From Allobosea sp. ASV33 (GTDB lineage Bacteria > Pseudomonadota > Alphaproteobacteria > Rhizobiales > Beijerinckiaceae): a stretch of DNA of 64,000 nt. Of the stretch, positions 10,903-20,667 are shown one piece after another. The stretch is taken from NCBI RefSeq assembly GCF_016428755.1, contig NZ_JAELTI010000002.1, forward strand, positions 1 through 64,000. Reading direction: 5' to 3'. The notes beneath the pieces are model-generated. The model ran no database searches. It was not told where the DNA came from and saw nothing but the letters and a program-made list of their open reading frames with translations. Positions within the stretch are counted from its first letter, which is position 1. Every line of letters starts with the position of its first letter. Both the position numbers and the translations under genes were made by a program.

Positions 10903-11852
10903 CGGCTGGCCTGCCTCATTTTGCTGGGATCGCTGCGTTCGACGACTGGCGCAGCCGACCTGCGGATTGGCTGCCTGCGGCACTCGATATCGCCAGAGCG
11001 GCAGGACTGCCTACCGCCGATATTACCACCTTCACGACGGGAACCAACCTCGTCATCGGCCTCGGCCCGACGCTGATCCTGAAGATTTTCCCGCCGCTGC
11101 TGCGTAGGCAATTCATCGCGGAGCGCGCCTCCTTGGAGCTGCTCGCGGGCAGACTGCCATTGCCGGTTCCAGAGTTGATCGCCGAAGGCGAGCGCGACGG
11201 CTGGCCCTGGCTTGCGATGACAAGGCTCCATGGAACGCTCGGCTTTGAGATCTGGCCGAGCCTTTCCGAGATCGCGAAAGAGCGCGTTCTGGCCGAGATC
11301 GGCTCGACGATCGCAGCGGTTCAGGCAGTTCCGGCAGGCCCCATTGTCGCGCTTGGTCCCGACTGGCCCGACTTCATCAAGAGACAGGTCGAATCCTGTC
11401 GTGCCCGCCAGATCAGACTTGGCTTGCCGGAACGCTATCATGACGAGCTCGACGCGCTGCTGATGGTAGCGCCGACGGCCATCCCCCTCGACATCAACCC
11501 GGTCCTGCTCACGGGCGAGTATATCCCCGAAAATTTCCTGCTTCGGGAGCATAGCGATGGCTGGCATCTCGCCGGCCTGTTCGACTTCGGCGACGTCTTC
11601 GCCGGCTTCGGCGAATATGACCTGCTCGGCCCCAGCGCCTTCATGACCGAAGGCCGGGCGGGTCGTGTGCGGGCCCTTTTCGCCGGATATGGCTACGGGC
11701 CAGATCGCATCGATGATGCGCTGGCGCAGCGACTGCTGATCCTCACCTTCCTGCACAGGGCCAGCGATCCGATGGGCAAGATCGCGATCCCCGATTGGCC
11801 ATCGAAGGCGAGGACGCTGGAAGAGCTCGGCCGAATGATGTGGCCAAGATAG
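10899..11852 (+). CDS. Aminoglycoside phosphotransferase-like (APH/CHK) kinase-fold protein
   Basis: This 317-residue protein looks like the protein-kinase-like APH fold. It has an ATP-lobe start (TGTNLVIGLGPTLILKIFPP), a central helical lobe, and a metal-binding segment AGLFDFGDVFAGFGEYDLLG equivalent to the family's DFG/DxD. The usual catalytic loop HGDxxxxN is altered to TGEYIPENFLL, so the catalytic aspartate position holds glutamate while the asparagine is kept. The substrate is unknown, and resistance should not be assumed. It is translationally coupled to rlmE by a 4-base overlap, an odd place for a drug-modifying enzyme. Confidence 0.75.
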   Translation: MTAGLPHFAGIAAFDDWRSRPADWLPAALDIARAAGLPTADITTFTTGTNLVIGLGPTLILKIFPPLLRRQFIAERASLELLAGRLPLPVPELIAEGERDGWPWLAMTRLHGTLGFEIWPSLSEIAKERVLAEIGSTIAAVQAVPAGPIVALGPDWPDFIKRQVESCRARQIRLGLPERYHDELDALLMVAPTAIPLDINPVLLTGEYIPENFLLREHSDGWHLAGLFDFGDVFAGFGEYDLLGPSAFMTEGRAGRVRALFAGYGYGPDRIDDALAQRLLILTFLHRASDPMGKIAIPDWPSKARTLEELGRMMWPR

Positions 11853-11889
11853 CTCGAAACGCGATCGCTGGGCCGAGGCGCGTCGTCAC

Positions 11890-13329
11890 TCAGTCCAGCG
11901 GCTTCTGCTCCGCGATCGCCTCGGCGGTGACCTTGCGCGCGCTGACCGGCACATGGCCCGAGACTTCGGCACCGGCATTCGGGTCGAGCTGCATCATCCA
12001 CAGCGCCGACGAAGCGGATACGAGGCCGACGATCAGGAAGGCCGGCCAGAAATCGCCCGCCGCGAGCGTCTTGCCGCCATGAAGCATATGCGTGCTCTCC
12101 AGGGCGAAGGCGCCGATCGTGACGCCGATGCTTAGCGAGAGCTGCTGGGCGACGCTCGACATCGAGGTCGCGCTCGACATCTCGCGGTTTGAGACGTCGG
12201 CATAGCTCAGCGCGTTGATGCCGGTGAATTGCAGCGAGCGGAAGCAGCCGCCGACCAGCAGCACGGAGAGCATGATCGCGTGCGGAGTCGTCGGCGTGAA
12301 CAGTCCGGAGGCCGCGAGGAAGGCGGCGCCGATCACGGCGTTGACGGTCAGCACTCCGCGGAAGCCGAACCGCGCCAGGATCGTCTTCGCCAGCGTCTTC
12401 ATGATCAGCGCGCCGGCGGCCGAGGCGAAGGTGATCAGTCCGGACTGCAATGCGTCCAGCCCGAAGCCGAGCTGCAGCATCAGCGGTAGCAGGAAGGGAA
12501 TTGCGCCGATGCCCGTCCGGAAGACCGAGCCGCCGATCACGCCGATCCGGAAGGTCGGAATGCGGAACAGCGAGAGGTTGAGCACCGGATAGGGCACGCG
12601 CTGCGCGTGGAACCAATAGGCCAGCAGCGCCGCCGCGCCGCCGATCACGCAGGCATAGGACACCGCTTCCGGCACCAGATGGCGCCCGCCGGTGTTGAGC
12701 CCGAGCATCAGCGCGGCAAAGCCGAACGAGGACAGCAGGAAGCCGCGGATGTCGAGCGGCGGCACATCCTCCTCGCGGATATCCTCGAAGAACAGGCTCG
12801 CCAGCACGATGCCGACGAGGCCGATCGGGATGTTGATGAAGAAGATCCAGCGCCAATCGAAATAGGTCGTGATGAAGCCGCCGAGCGGCGGTCCGACCAC
12901 GGGGCCGACCAGCGCGGGAACCGTCAGATAGGCGAGCGCGCCGACGATCTCGGACTTGCTGACGCTGCGCAGGATGACGAGGCGCCCGACCGGCACCATC
13001 ATCGCCCCGCCCATGCCCTGGATGAAGCGCGCGCCGACGAAGGCCCCGAGCGAGCTCGACACCGCGCAGAGGATCGAGCCGACCATGAAGACGACGAGCG
13101 CGGAGCGGAAGATCGTGCGGGCGCCGAAGCGATCCGCCATCCAGCCGGAGATCGGGATGAAGACCGCGAGGCTGACGAGATAGGAGGTCAGCGCCAGCTT
13201 CAGCGCGATCGGATCCTCGCCGAGCGATTTCGCGATCACCGGCAGCGAGGTCGCGATCACCGTCGAATCGGTGTTCTCCATGAACAGGGCACAGGCGACG
13301 ATCAGAGGCAGGAGTTTGGCGCGCTGCAC
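11890..13329 (-). CDS. MFS multidrug exporter, DHA2 (EmrB/QacA) family
   Basis: This 479-residue inner-membrane protein has the hydrophobic pattern of about 14 helices. The DHA2 motifs DSTVIATSLPVIAKSLG (motif D1, helix 1), SGWMADRFGARTIFRSAL (motif A, loop 2-3) and PALVGPVVGPPLGGFI (motif C, helix 5) are all present. FDWRWIFFINIPIGLVGI after motif C is typical of EmrB-like pumps. It probably exports hydrophobic compounds by proton antiport. No periplasmic EmrA adaptor gene lies beside it, so it may act alone. It converges with the upstream kinase-like gene with a 37-base gap. Confidence 0.9.
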   Translation of the reverse strand: MQRAKLLPLIVACALFMENTDSTVIATSLPVIAKSLGEDPIALKLALTSYLVSLAVFIPISGWMADRFGARTIFRSALVVFMVGSILCAVSSSLGAFVGARFIQGMGGAMMVPVGRLVILRSVSKSEIVGALAYLTVPALVGPVVGPPLGGFITTYFDWRWIFFINIPIGLVGIVLASLFFEDIREEDVPPLDIRGFLLSSFGFAALMLGLNTGGRHLVPEAVSYACVIGGAAALLAYWFHAQRVPYPVLNLSLFRIPTFRIGVIGGSVFRTGIGAIPFLLPLMLQLGFGLDALQSGLITFASAAGALIMKTLAKTILARFGFRGVLTVNAVIGAAFLAASGLFTPTTPHAIMLSVLLVGGCFRSLQFTGINALSYADVSNREMSSATSMSSVAQQLSLSIGVTIGAFALESTHMLHGGKTLAAGDFWPAFLIVGLVSASSALWMMQLDPNAGAEVSGHVPVSARKVTAEAIAEQKPLD

Positions 13330-13604
13330 GGTCAGGACCTTCCACGCCCGATGACATCAGGCGCGTTTGAAATCATAAGCTCGGCTATTAATCGCATGTG
13401 CGGCGGGTGACGAGAGCGAAATCGAGGTTTGGCCGCCCGATCCATGCGTTTCCGCCATGCGTCGGGATTATGGCTCGGCGACAGACACAAGGCCGCCATG
13501 CGTTCGCCTCACTCCTTCGGTCTCGGCAGCCGCCCCATTTCTACCCTGCCTGGTTGTGCCGGGCCGTCGCGAGGGGCGCGCGTCGCCAACTGCGGAGAAG
13601 TACG

Positions 13605-13922
13605 ATGACGCATATTTCAGATGTTTTTGCCGGTCCTCGCCGGCTTTCGCTCGGCACACGGATCGCAGCCCTGGCGGTATTCGCCGGGCTCTCCTACGGG
13701 GCGGCGGCGACGGCCCCTGCAGCGGCCGCTCCAGCCGACTGGCGCGCGGCCTGTCCGTTCAAGACCGTTCCGGGCGGAGCGGCGGCCAGCATCCAGTACG
13801 ACGCCTGCGTCCACCTGCAGAGCTGCCAAAACCTGGCCAACGCCGCCGGTCGCGAATTCTTTGATTGGGGCTGCTTCGGGGTGAAGCCGGAGAGCGTCAT
13901 GCAGCCCGGATCCGGGCGCTGA
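13605..13922 (+). CDS. Small secreted cysteine-containing protein of unknown function
   Basis: The reading frame is open further upstream, but ATG 13605 follows a good ribosome site (CGGAGAAG) and gives an obvious Sec signal peptide: LGTRIAALAVFAGLSYGAAA, with cleavage near AAA-APADW. The mature part is about 65 residues with four cysteines (ACPF, DACV, QSCQN, GCFG) that could form two disulfides in the periplasm. I do not recognise the family. The 275 bases upstream (13330-13604) and the 264 bases downstream (13923-14186) hold nothing I can name. Confidence 0.65.
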   Translation: MTHISDVFAGPRRLSLGTRIAALAVFAGLSYGAAATAPAAAAPADWRAACPFKTVPGGAAASIQYDACVHLQSCQNLANAAGREFFDWGCFGVKPESVMQPGSGR

Positions 13923-14153
13923 TCGCCGGTGCCAGAGGCTGGTGCGGCCAGGGCGGTTCGCCGCCGCGGCCGGTCGCCTTGGCAGGCCTGCTCGGGGCGC
14001 GGACCCTTCGGTTTCGCGCTCCGAACGCCCTGCCATGCACGCCCGGCCGTTTTGCACTGCAAAAGAATCCTGACCGTGCACTAGCGGTGCCGCTGCGCCC
14101 ATGCTAACGGGCCTCGTCAACTCGGCACCGGGCCTCTTGCCCTGCCCCCTTGA

Positions 14154-15680
<1,527 letters not shown>

Positions 15681-15693
15681 GTCCGTGATAGCT

Positions 15694-15735
15694 TCGTGCA
15701 GCACTGGCCTGATCGATTCAGGCAAGGCTGCACGA
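15694..15735. other. Nested inverted repeat between guaB and the MAPEG gene
   Basis: The outer arms TCGTGCAGC (15694-15702) and GCTGCACGA (15727-15735) are perfect complements. Inside them lies a second perfect stem, GCCTGA (15707-15712) and TCAGGC (15718-15723), with loop TCGAT. RNA from this spacer would fold as a two-tier hairpin with a small internal loop. There is no run of Ts after it, so it is not a classical intrinsic terminator. It may stabilise the guaB message or modulate the downstream gene, whose ATG is 14 bases away. Confidence 0.55.
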
Positions 15736-15749
15736 GGCGACGGGCGACC

Positions 15750-16160
15750 ATGACTCTCAAGCTGATCTATCCGACTCTGGCGATGATCTTCTGGATCTTC
15801 GTCGTCGGCATCGTTCTGAGCCTGCGTCGCAAGACCGCCTTCACCAGCGGCGCCGTCCGCCCCGACGAGGTCTCGGTCTCGACCGAGCGCTACCCCGTCC
15901 CAGCGCGGCTCGCATCGGCGAATTTCTCCAACCAGTTCGAAACGCCGGTCATCTTCTTCGCGCTCATCATGATCGCGATGGCGACCGGCGCCACGAGCTA
16001 TGCGATGGCGATCCTCGCCTGGCTCTATGTGGCGACCCGCGTCATCCACACCCTGATCCATCTCGGGCCCAACAAATTGCCCTTGCGCGGCGCGGTCTAC
16101 GGCATCGGCGTGATCGCGCTCGTCGGCATGTGGCTCGGCGTCCTCCTCGCCGTGCTCTGA
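15750..16160 (+). CDS. MAPEG-family membrane protein
   Basis: This integral membrane protein has about 136 residues and four predicted helices. It resembles the MAPEG superfamily (membrane-associated proteins in eicosanoid and glutathione metabolism), with the typical ASANFSNQFETPVIFFALI and VATRVIHTLIHLGPNKLPLRG segments. Bacterial members are mostly uncharacterised, and some have glutathione transferase or peroxidase activity. ATG 15750 gives a start just before the first helix (LIYPTLAMIFWIFVVGIVLS). The nested hairpin directly upstream may cover its ribosome site. Confidence 0.85.
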   Translation: MTLKLIYPTLAMIFWIFVVGIVLSLRRKTAFTSGAVRPDEVSVSTERYPVPARLASANFSNQFETPVIFFALIMIAMATGATSYAMAILAWLYVATRVIHTLIHLGPNKLPLRGAVYGIGVIALVGMWLGVLLAVL

Positions 16161-16301
16161 GCGGCGCTTGCGTCCCCGCTCCCGTTAAGCATTCCGCCCA
16201 TTTCCCCAGGCCGAGCGCCCGGAAGCGTTGAAGCTTAACGAAAAGTAAACTACACCCCGAATGGCGGCGGACGGTGGACAAGCGTAGTTTGGAGTGACGC
16301 G

Positions 16302-17399
16302 ATGTTGCGTGTCCGTGAAGTCCCGGCGCGGGTTTTCGCCCGCGACGGTGAGGTTCTGGCTGCCGCTTCCGGCAAGGCGAAGATCGCAAGGCGCAACCCC
16401 GCGGGCCGCCTGCTGGCGCTCGCCGCGCTCGGGGTCGCGCTCGGCTCCGGCGGTATGGTGCTGACGGCCTCGATGGTCCTCGCCGAGAACGACGAGGCGC
16501 GCGAGGCCAACATCCGCGAAGTGGCGCGCCAGAACGAGCAGACGCGCCTGCGCAACGCATCTTACGCCTCGACGCGCCCTGCCCCGCAGCCGACCGCCTA
16601 TGCGCCCGCCGGCAACGGCTGGCGCCTGCCGCTGATGCAGACGCTGCCGGACGGCCGCCTGGCGCAGCCGCAGATCGATCTCAACCCCTTCCGCAAATCG
16701 TCCGGGAAATCCGCCGACCGGCAGCGCAGGATTGCCGGTACCACCAGCGCATCGCTCGATGCGGTGACGGGAGCGGCGGACCGCGCCCAGACCTTCTGCG
16801 TGCGCCTCTGCGACGGCTTCCACGCGCCCATCGGCTATGTCCGCTCGTCCGGTGACCTGAAGGCCCACGAGGCGATCTGCAAGGCGATGAATCCGGGCGT
16901 TCCGGTCAAGGTCTTCCGGGCGGCGGCCGGCATGACCGGCATCGCCGATGCCGTCGCCGCCGACGGCAAGCGCTACAGCGCCCTGCCGATGGCCTTCAGC
17001 CATGAGAAATCGGCCGATCCCGCCTGCCGCCCCGCGATCGTCCAGGCCGGCGAACGCCGCGTCTCCTTGCTGCGCGACATCACCTTGCGGCCGGGCGACA
17101 GCGTCGTGCTCGACGGCAAGGTCTCGACGTTCACCGGCGGTTCGAGCTGGCCCTATAGCCGGCGCGACTTCCGCGATTTCCGCACCGCCTCGGAGCTGAG
17201 CAAGAGCCAGCGCAAGCAGATCGACGAACAGGTCGGCATTTCCCGGATGGAGGCGCAGGCCCGCAGCGTCCGCCGCCAATTGCGCGTCCGCGAGGCGCAG
17301 TTGCAGGATGACGCCTTCGCCAGCGACGCGATCCTGCGCGGCACGGTCGAGCCGACGATGCGCGAGCCGGTGCGCCTGATCCCGCTGCCGGTGCGATAG
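16302..17399 (+). CDS. DUF2865 domain protein
   Basis: This 365-residue protein has an N-terminal hydrophobic anchor (LLALAALGVALGSGGMVLTA, residues about 35-55). A low-complexity linker leads to the DUF2865 core around FCVRLCDGFHAPIGYVRSSG, KAHEAICKAMNPGVPVKVF and DPACRPAI, with four conserved cysteines (FCVRLC, AIC, PAC) that are probably disulfide-bonded in the periplasm. A charged, helical C-terminal region follows (SELSKSQRKQIDEQVGISRM). DUF2865 is largely restricted to Hyphomicrobiales, and its function is not known to me. A plausible role in the envelope is inference from topology. Confidence 0.82.
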   Translation: MLRVREVPARVFARDGEVLAAASGKAKIARRNPAGRLLALAALGVALGSGGMVLTASMVLAENDEAREANIREVARQNEQTRLRNASYASTRPAPQPTAYAPAGNGWRLPLMQTLPDGRLAQPQIDLNPFRKSSGKSADRQRRIAGTTSASLDAVTGAADRAQTFCVRLCDGFHAPIGYVRSSGDLKAHEAICKAMNPGVPVKVFRAAAGMTGIADAVAADGKRYSALPMAFSHEKSADPACRPAIVQAGERRVSLLRDITLRPGDSVVLDGKVSTFTGGSSWPYSRRDFRDFRTASELSKSQRKQIDEQVGISRMEAQARSVRRQLRVREAQLQDDAFASDAILRGTVEPTMREPVRLIPLPVR

Positions 17400-17878
17400 G
17401 CCATTCCAGGCGTCCGGTTGGGTCGGCCGGAACCATCATGCTCGCCGTCCTGGCGAGCATTCGCGTCTTGAACGCCCCGTCGCATGAAGGAAGACGGGGA
17501 TGGTCGGGGCAAGCCCGGCCATGACGAGAGCGCGGCATTCACGGTTTCCGGCCTCTTCGCCGTCCGAAGCTCCGCCACAGCAACGGTAGAACCGGCCGGT
17601 AACGATCCGGACGCCAATCCCTGGCGGTCTTCGATACCAGCGCCGGTTCGTCTCAGCCGCGGCAAGTCGCCTCATCCGAAAGACGTACGACCAAGCGTCG
17701 CCGGAAATCTGTCCGTCTTTCCAAGGCAATACCTGATTTATTAGAATTCATCAAAATATAAACTGACTTGAAACCGCTGTAAGTCATTGATATCAAAAGA
17801 TTACTTTATTGACGCTCCGCGGGCCGCATTTTATCGCTCGCCCGTCGCGCTGATCGCGCCCACCGACGGAGCAGAAGA
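17400..17878. other. 479-base spacer: hairpin, repeat remnant and AT-rich promoter region
   Basis: Three things are visible. First, a perfect 9-bp hairpin at 17438-17460 (ATGCTCGCC, loop GTCCT, GGCGAGCAT) sits 38 bases after the DUF2865 stop without a T-run. Second, around 17500-17527 there is a GGGGCAAGCCCGGCCATGAC stretch that looks like half of a dispersed repeat. Third, 17735-17815 is markedly AT-rich for this genome and lies before the ferric-iron gene; it includes TTGAAA (17768), a 17-base gap and TATCAA (17791), a possible sigma-70 promoter. An iron-responsive operator may be present, but I cannot match one convincingly. Confidence 0.45.
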
Positions 17879-18889
17879 ATGATCGCAAAGACCTATCTCC
17901 ATGCCCTTGCGCTGTCCTCCTGCCTGCTGGCCGCTCCCGCCTTCGCACAGGGCGTGAACCTCTACACGACCCGCGAGCCCGCCCTGCTCAATCCGGTGCT
18001 GGAAGCCTTCACCAAGGATACCGGCATCAAGGTCAATGCGGTGTTCCTGAAGGACGGCCTGCAGGAGCGCGTCCGGGCCGAGGGCGCCAACAGCCCGGCC
18101 GACGTCATGCTCATGGTCGATGTCGGCGAGATCAACGCCGCGGTCGATGCCGGCATCACCCAGCCGATCAAGTCCGACCTCGTCGACAAGACCGTTCCGG
18201 CGCAGCTTCGCCCCGACAACAACTGGGTCACCCTGACCAAGCGCGCCCGCGTCGTCGTGGTCTCGAAGGAGCGCATCAAGCAGGACGCGATCACCTACGA
18301 GGACCTCGCCGATCCCAAGTGGAAGGGCAAGTTCTGCATCCGCGCCGGCCAGCACCCCTATAACAACGCACTCTTCGCGGCCTATCTCGCCCATCACGGC
18401 GCCGAGAAGACCGAGACCTGGCTCAAGGCCCTGCGCGCCAATGCCGCCCGCAAGCCCGGCGGCGGCGACCGCGACGTCGCCCGCGACATCCAGTCCGGCC
18501 TCTGCGACATCGCCATCATCAACACCTACTATATCGGCCTGATGAGCGAGGCGAAGAACGAGCAGAAGGGCTGGTTCGACGCGATCAAGCCGCTCAAGAC
18601 CACCTTCGCCGGTGGCGGCACCCACGTGAACGTCTCGGCCGCCGCTCTGGCCAAGAACGCGCCGAACAAGGAGAACGCGGTCAAGCTGGTCGAGTACATG
18701 CTCGGCGACAAGGCGCAGGCGCTCTATGCGAACGGCAATTTCGAGTTCCCGGTCAATGCGGCCGTGACCGACTCCGCCGCCGTCAAGCTGCTCGGCGCCG
18801 TCACGCCCGACCAGTTGCCGCTCTCCGAGGTCGCCAAGCAGCGCAAGGCCGCGGCCAACCTCGTCGACAAGGTCGGCTTCGACAATTGA
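17879..18889 (+). CDS. Ferric-iron ABC transporter periplasmic binding protein (FbpA/FutA type)
   Basis: This 336-residue protein has a signal peptide (ALALSSCLLAAPAFA, cleavage before QGVNLY). The mature protein begins VNLYTTREPALLNPVLEAF, a hallmark of ferric-binding proteins. GKFCIRAGQHPYNNALFAAY, GGGDRDVARDIQSGLCDIA and the iron-ligand-like NTYYIGLM pair of tyrosines fit the FbpA/AfuA family. It binds Fe3+ in the periplasm and hands it to the permease encoded next, whose TTG start overlaps its stop by 4 bases. No ATPase gene is adjacent. Confidence 0.9.
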   Translation: MIAKTYLHALALSSCLLAAPAFAQGVNLYTTREPALLNPVLEAFTKDTGIKVNAVFLKDGLQERVRAEGANSPADVMLMVDVGEINAAVDAGITQPIKSDLVDKTVPAQLRPDNNWVTLTKRARVVVVSKERIKQDAITYEDLADPKWKGKFCIRAGQHPYNNALFAAYLAHHGAEKTETWLKALRANAARKPGGGDRDVARDIQSGLCDIAIINTYYIGLMSEAKNEQKGWFDAIKPLKTTFAGGGTHVNVSAAALAKNAPNKENAVKLVEYMLGDKAQALYANGNFEFPVNAAVTDSAAVKLLGAVTPDQLPLSEVAKQRKAAANLVDKVGFDN

Positions 18890-20571
18890 GCCTGAGCCAC
18901 CCGCTCGACGCCAAGCGACGGTCGCCATTCCGGTGGCGGCCGTCGACCCGTTTTGCCTATGCCGCGATCGGCGGGGCGGCGCTCGTGGCGCTGCCGCTGC
19001 TCGCCCTCGTAGCCACAGCCTTTTCGTCACGGCAGGCCGCGGAGATCTGGCCCCATCTTGCCGCCAATGTCCTGCCCGCAGCCCTCGTCCAGACCGCCCT
19101 GCTCCTCGCCGGTGTCGGCACCGCCTGCGCCGTCATCGGCGTCGGCACCGCATGGCTGGTGACGCAGCATGACTTCCCCGGTCGGCGCTCGCTCGAATGG
19201 CTGCTGGTGCTGCCATTGGCACTGCCGACCTATCTCACCGCCTATATCTACGTCGAATTCCTGGGCTTCCAGGGCCCTCTCCAGAGCGGCTTGCGTGCGG
19301 CCACCGGCTGGCGCTCGCTGCGCGACTACTGGTTTCCCGATCCGCGCAACCTGCCGGGCGCGATCGCGATCATGGCCGTTGTCCTCTACCCTTATGTCTA
19401 TCTCAGCACGCGCGCGCTCTTCAGCGTGCAGGGCGCCAGCATCGTCGAAGCCGCCCGCAATCTCGGCGCCGCTCCAGGCCGCCTGTTCTCGCGCATCGGC
19501 CTGCCGCTGGCGCGCCCGGCGCTCGCCGCCGGCCTGACGCTCGTCCTGCTGGAGACGTTGAACGATATCGGCGCCACCGAATATCTCGGCGTGAGGTCGC
19601 TGACGCTGTCGATCTACACGACCTGGGTCAATCGCGGCTCGCTGGCCGGAGCCGCCCAGATCGCCTGCGTCATGCTGCTGATCGTCTTTGCCCTGATCCT
19701 CGTCGAGATGAAGCTGCGCGGGCAGCGCCGCTTCGCCCTGCCCGTCCGCCAGCCCCGCCCGGTCGCACGACGGCCGCTGCGGGGGCGCTCCGCAGCACTG
19801 GCCGCCCTCGCCTGCGCCCTGCCCGTTCTCTTCGGCGCCGCGCTGCCGATCGGCTATCTCGTCACCGAGATCCTGCAGCGCGGCCTGCTGGCGCAGTTCG
19901 ACGCATCGCTGGTGAGGCTGCTCGGCAATGCGCTGCTGCTTTCGGGACTGGCGTCGATCCTCGTGGTCGCCCTCGGCCTCGGCATCGCCACGGCGGCCCG
20001 CTCCGGCCGCGAAACCTGGCTGAGGCCCCTCGCCCGCATTGCGAGCCTCGGCTACGCCGTGCCGGGCACGGTTCTGGCACTCGGCCTGCTGATCCCGCTC
20101 GCCGCCTTCGACAACCTGCTGGCCGACGCGGTGGCTGCCCTGTTCGGCGTCAAGCCGGGCCTGATCCTGATCGGTTCCGGCGCCGCCCTGATCATCGCCT
20201 ATACCGTGCGCTTCCTCGCCATCGGGGTCTCCGGCGTCGAGAGCGGGCTGGCTCGCGTCTCTCCGCGGATCGACGATGCTGCGCGTGCGCTCGGCGCGGC
20301 AGGGCCGGAAGTGTTGTGCCGTATCCATTGGCCGTTGGCCCGCCCGGCCATAGCCGCAGCGGCGCTGCTGGTCTTCGTCGATTGCCTGAAGGAACTGCCG
20401 GCAACCCTGCTTCTGCGCCCTCTCAACCTCGACACATTGGCGACGGTGGTCTACGGCCATGCTGCGCGCGGCGTCTTCGAGGACGGTGCGCTGGCGGCAC
20501 TGCTGATCATCCTCGCGGGCCTCTATCCGGCCTTCATCCTCGCCAAAACCGGCACAGACCGGGCGGGATAG
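18886..20571 (+). CDS. Ferric-iron ABC transporter permease (FbpB type, fused two-domain)
   Basis: This 561-residue permease carries two BPD_transp_1 units, as in FbpB/SfuB. Each half has an EAA-type coupling loop: SIVEAARNLGAAPGRLFSRI in the first and PRIDDAARALGAAGPEVLCR in the second. The start is TTG at 18886 inside the TTGA that also supplies the fbpA stop, so translation is coupled. The downstream gene is an AsmA protein and not the expected ATPase, so the ATP-binding subunit must be encoded elsewhere. Confidence 0.9.
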   Translation: MSLSHPLDAKRRSPFRWRPSTRFAYAAIGGAALVALPLLALVATAFSSRQAAEIWPHLAANVLPAALVQTALLLAGVGTACAVIGVGTAWLVTQHDFPGRRSLEWLLVLPLALPTYLTAYIYVEFLGFQGPLQSGLRAATGWRSLRDYWFPDPRNLPGAIAIMAVVLYPYVYLSTRALFSVQGASIVEAARNLGAAPGRLFSRIGLPLARPALAAGLTLVLLETLNDIGATEYLGVRSLTLSIYTTWVNRGSLAGAAQIACVMLLIVFALILVEMKLRGQRRFALPVRQPRPVARRPLRGRSAALAALACALPVLFGAALPIGYLVTEILQRGLLAQFDASLVRLLGNALLLSGLASILVVALGLGIATAARSGRETWLRPLARIASLGYAVPGTVLALGLLIPLAAFDNLLADAVAALFGVKPGLILIGSGAALIIAYTVRFLAIGVSGVESGLARVSPRIDDAARALGAAGPEVLCRIHWPLARPAIAAAALLVFVDCLKELPATLLLRPLNLDTLATVVYGHAARGVFEDGALAALLIILAGLYPAFILAKTGTDRAG

Positions 20572-20667
20572 CCGGCTTCCCGGCCTCGACAAGCCCTTCG
20601 CATCGGCCTAAACCCTGTCCCGCCAGGGGGCTGGCTGACTTTCGGCCCGGTGCCGATTCGGAAGTCC

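Noticed and set aside
17735-17815. Irr/RirA/Fur-type iron box before the ferric-iron binding protein
   Set aside because: The stretch is AT-rich and contains TTAGAATTCATCAAA and TTGATATCAA, but neither fits the known ICE or IRO consensus in both halves, so I do not call an operator.
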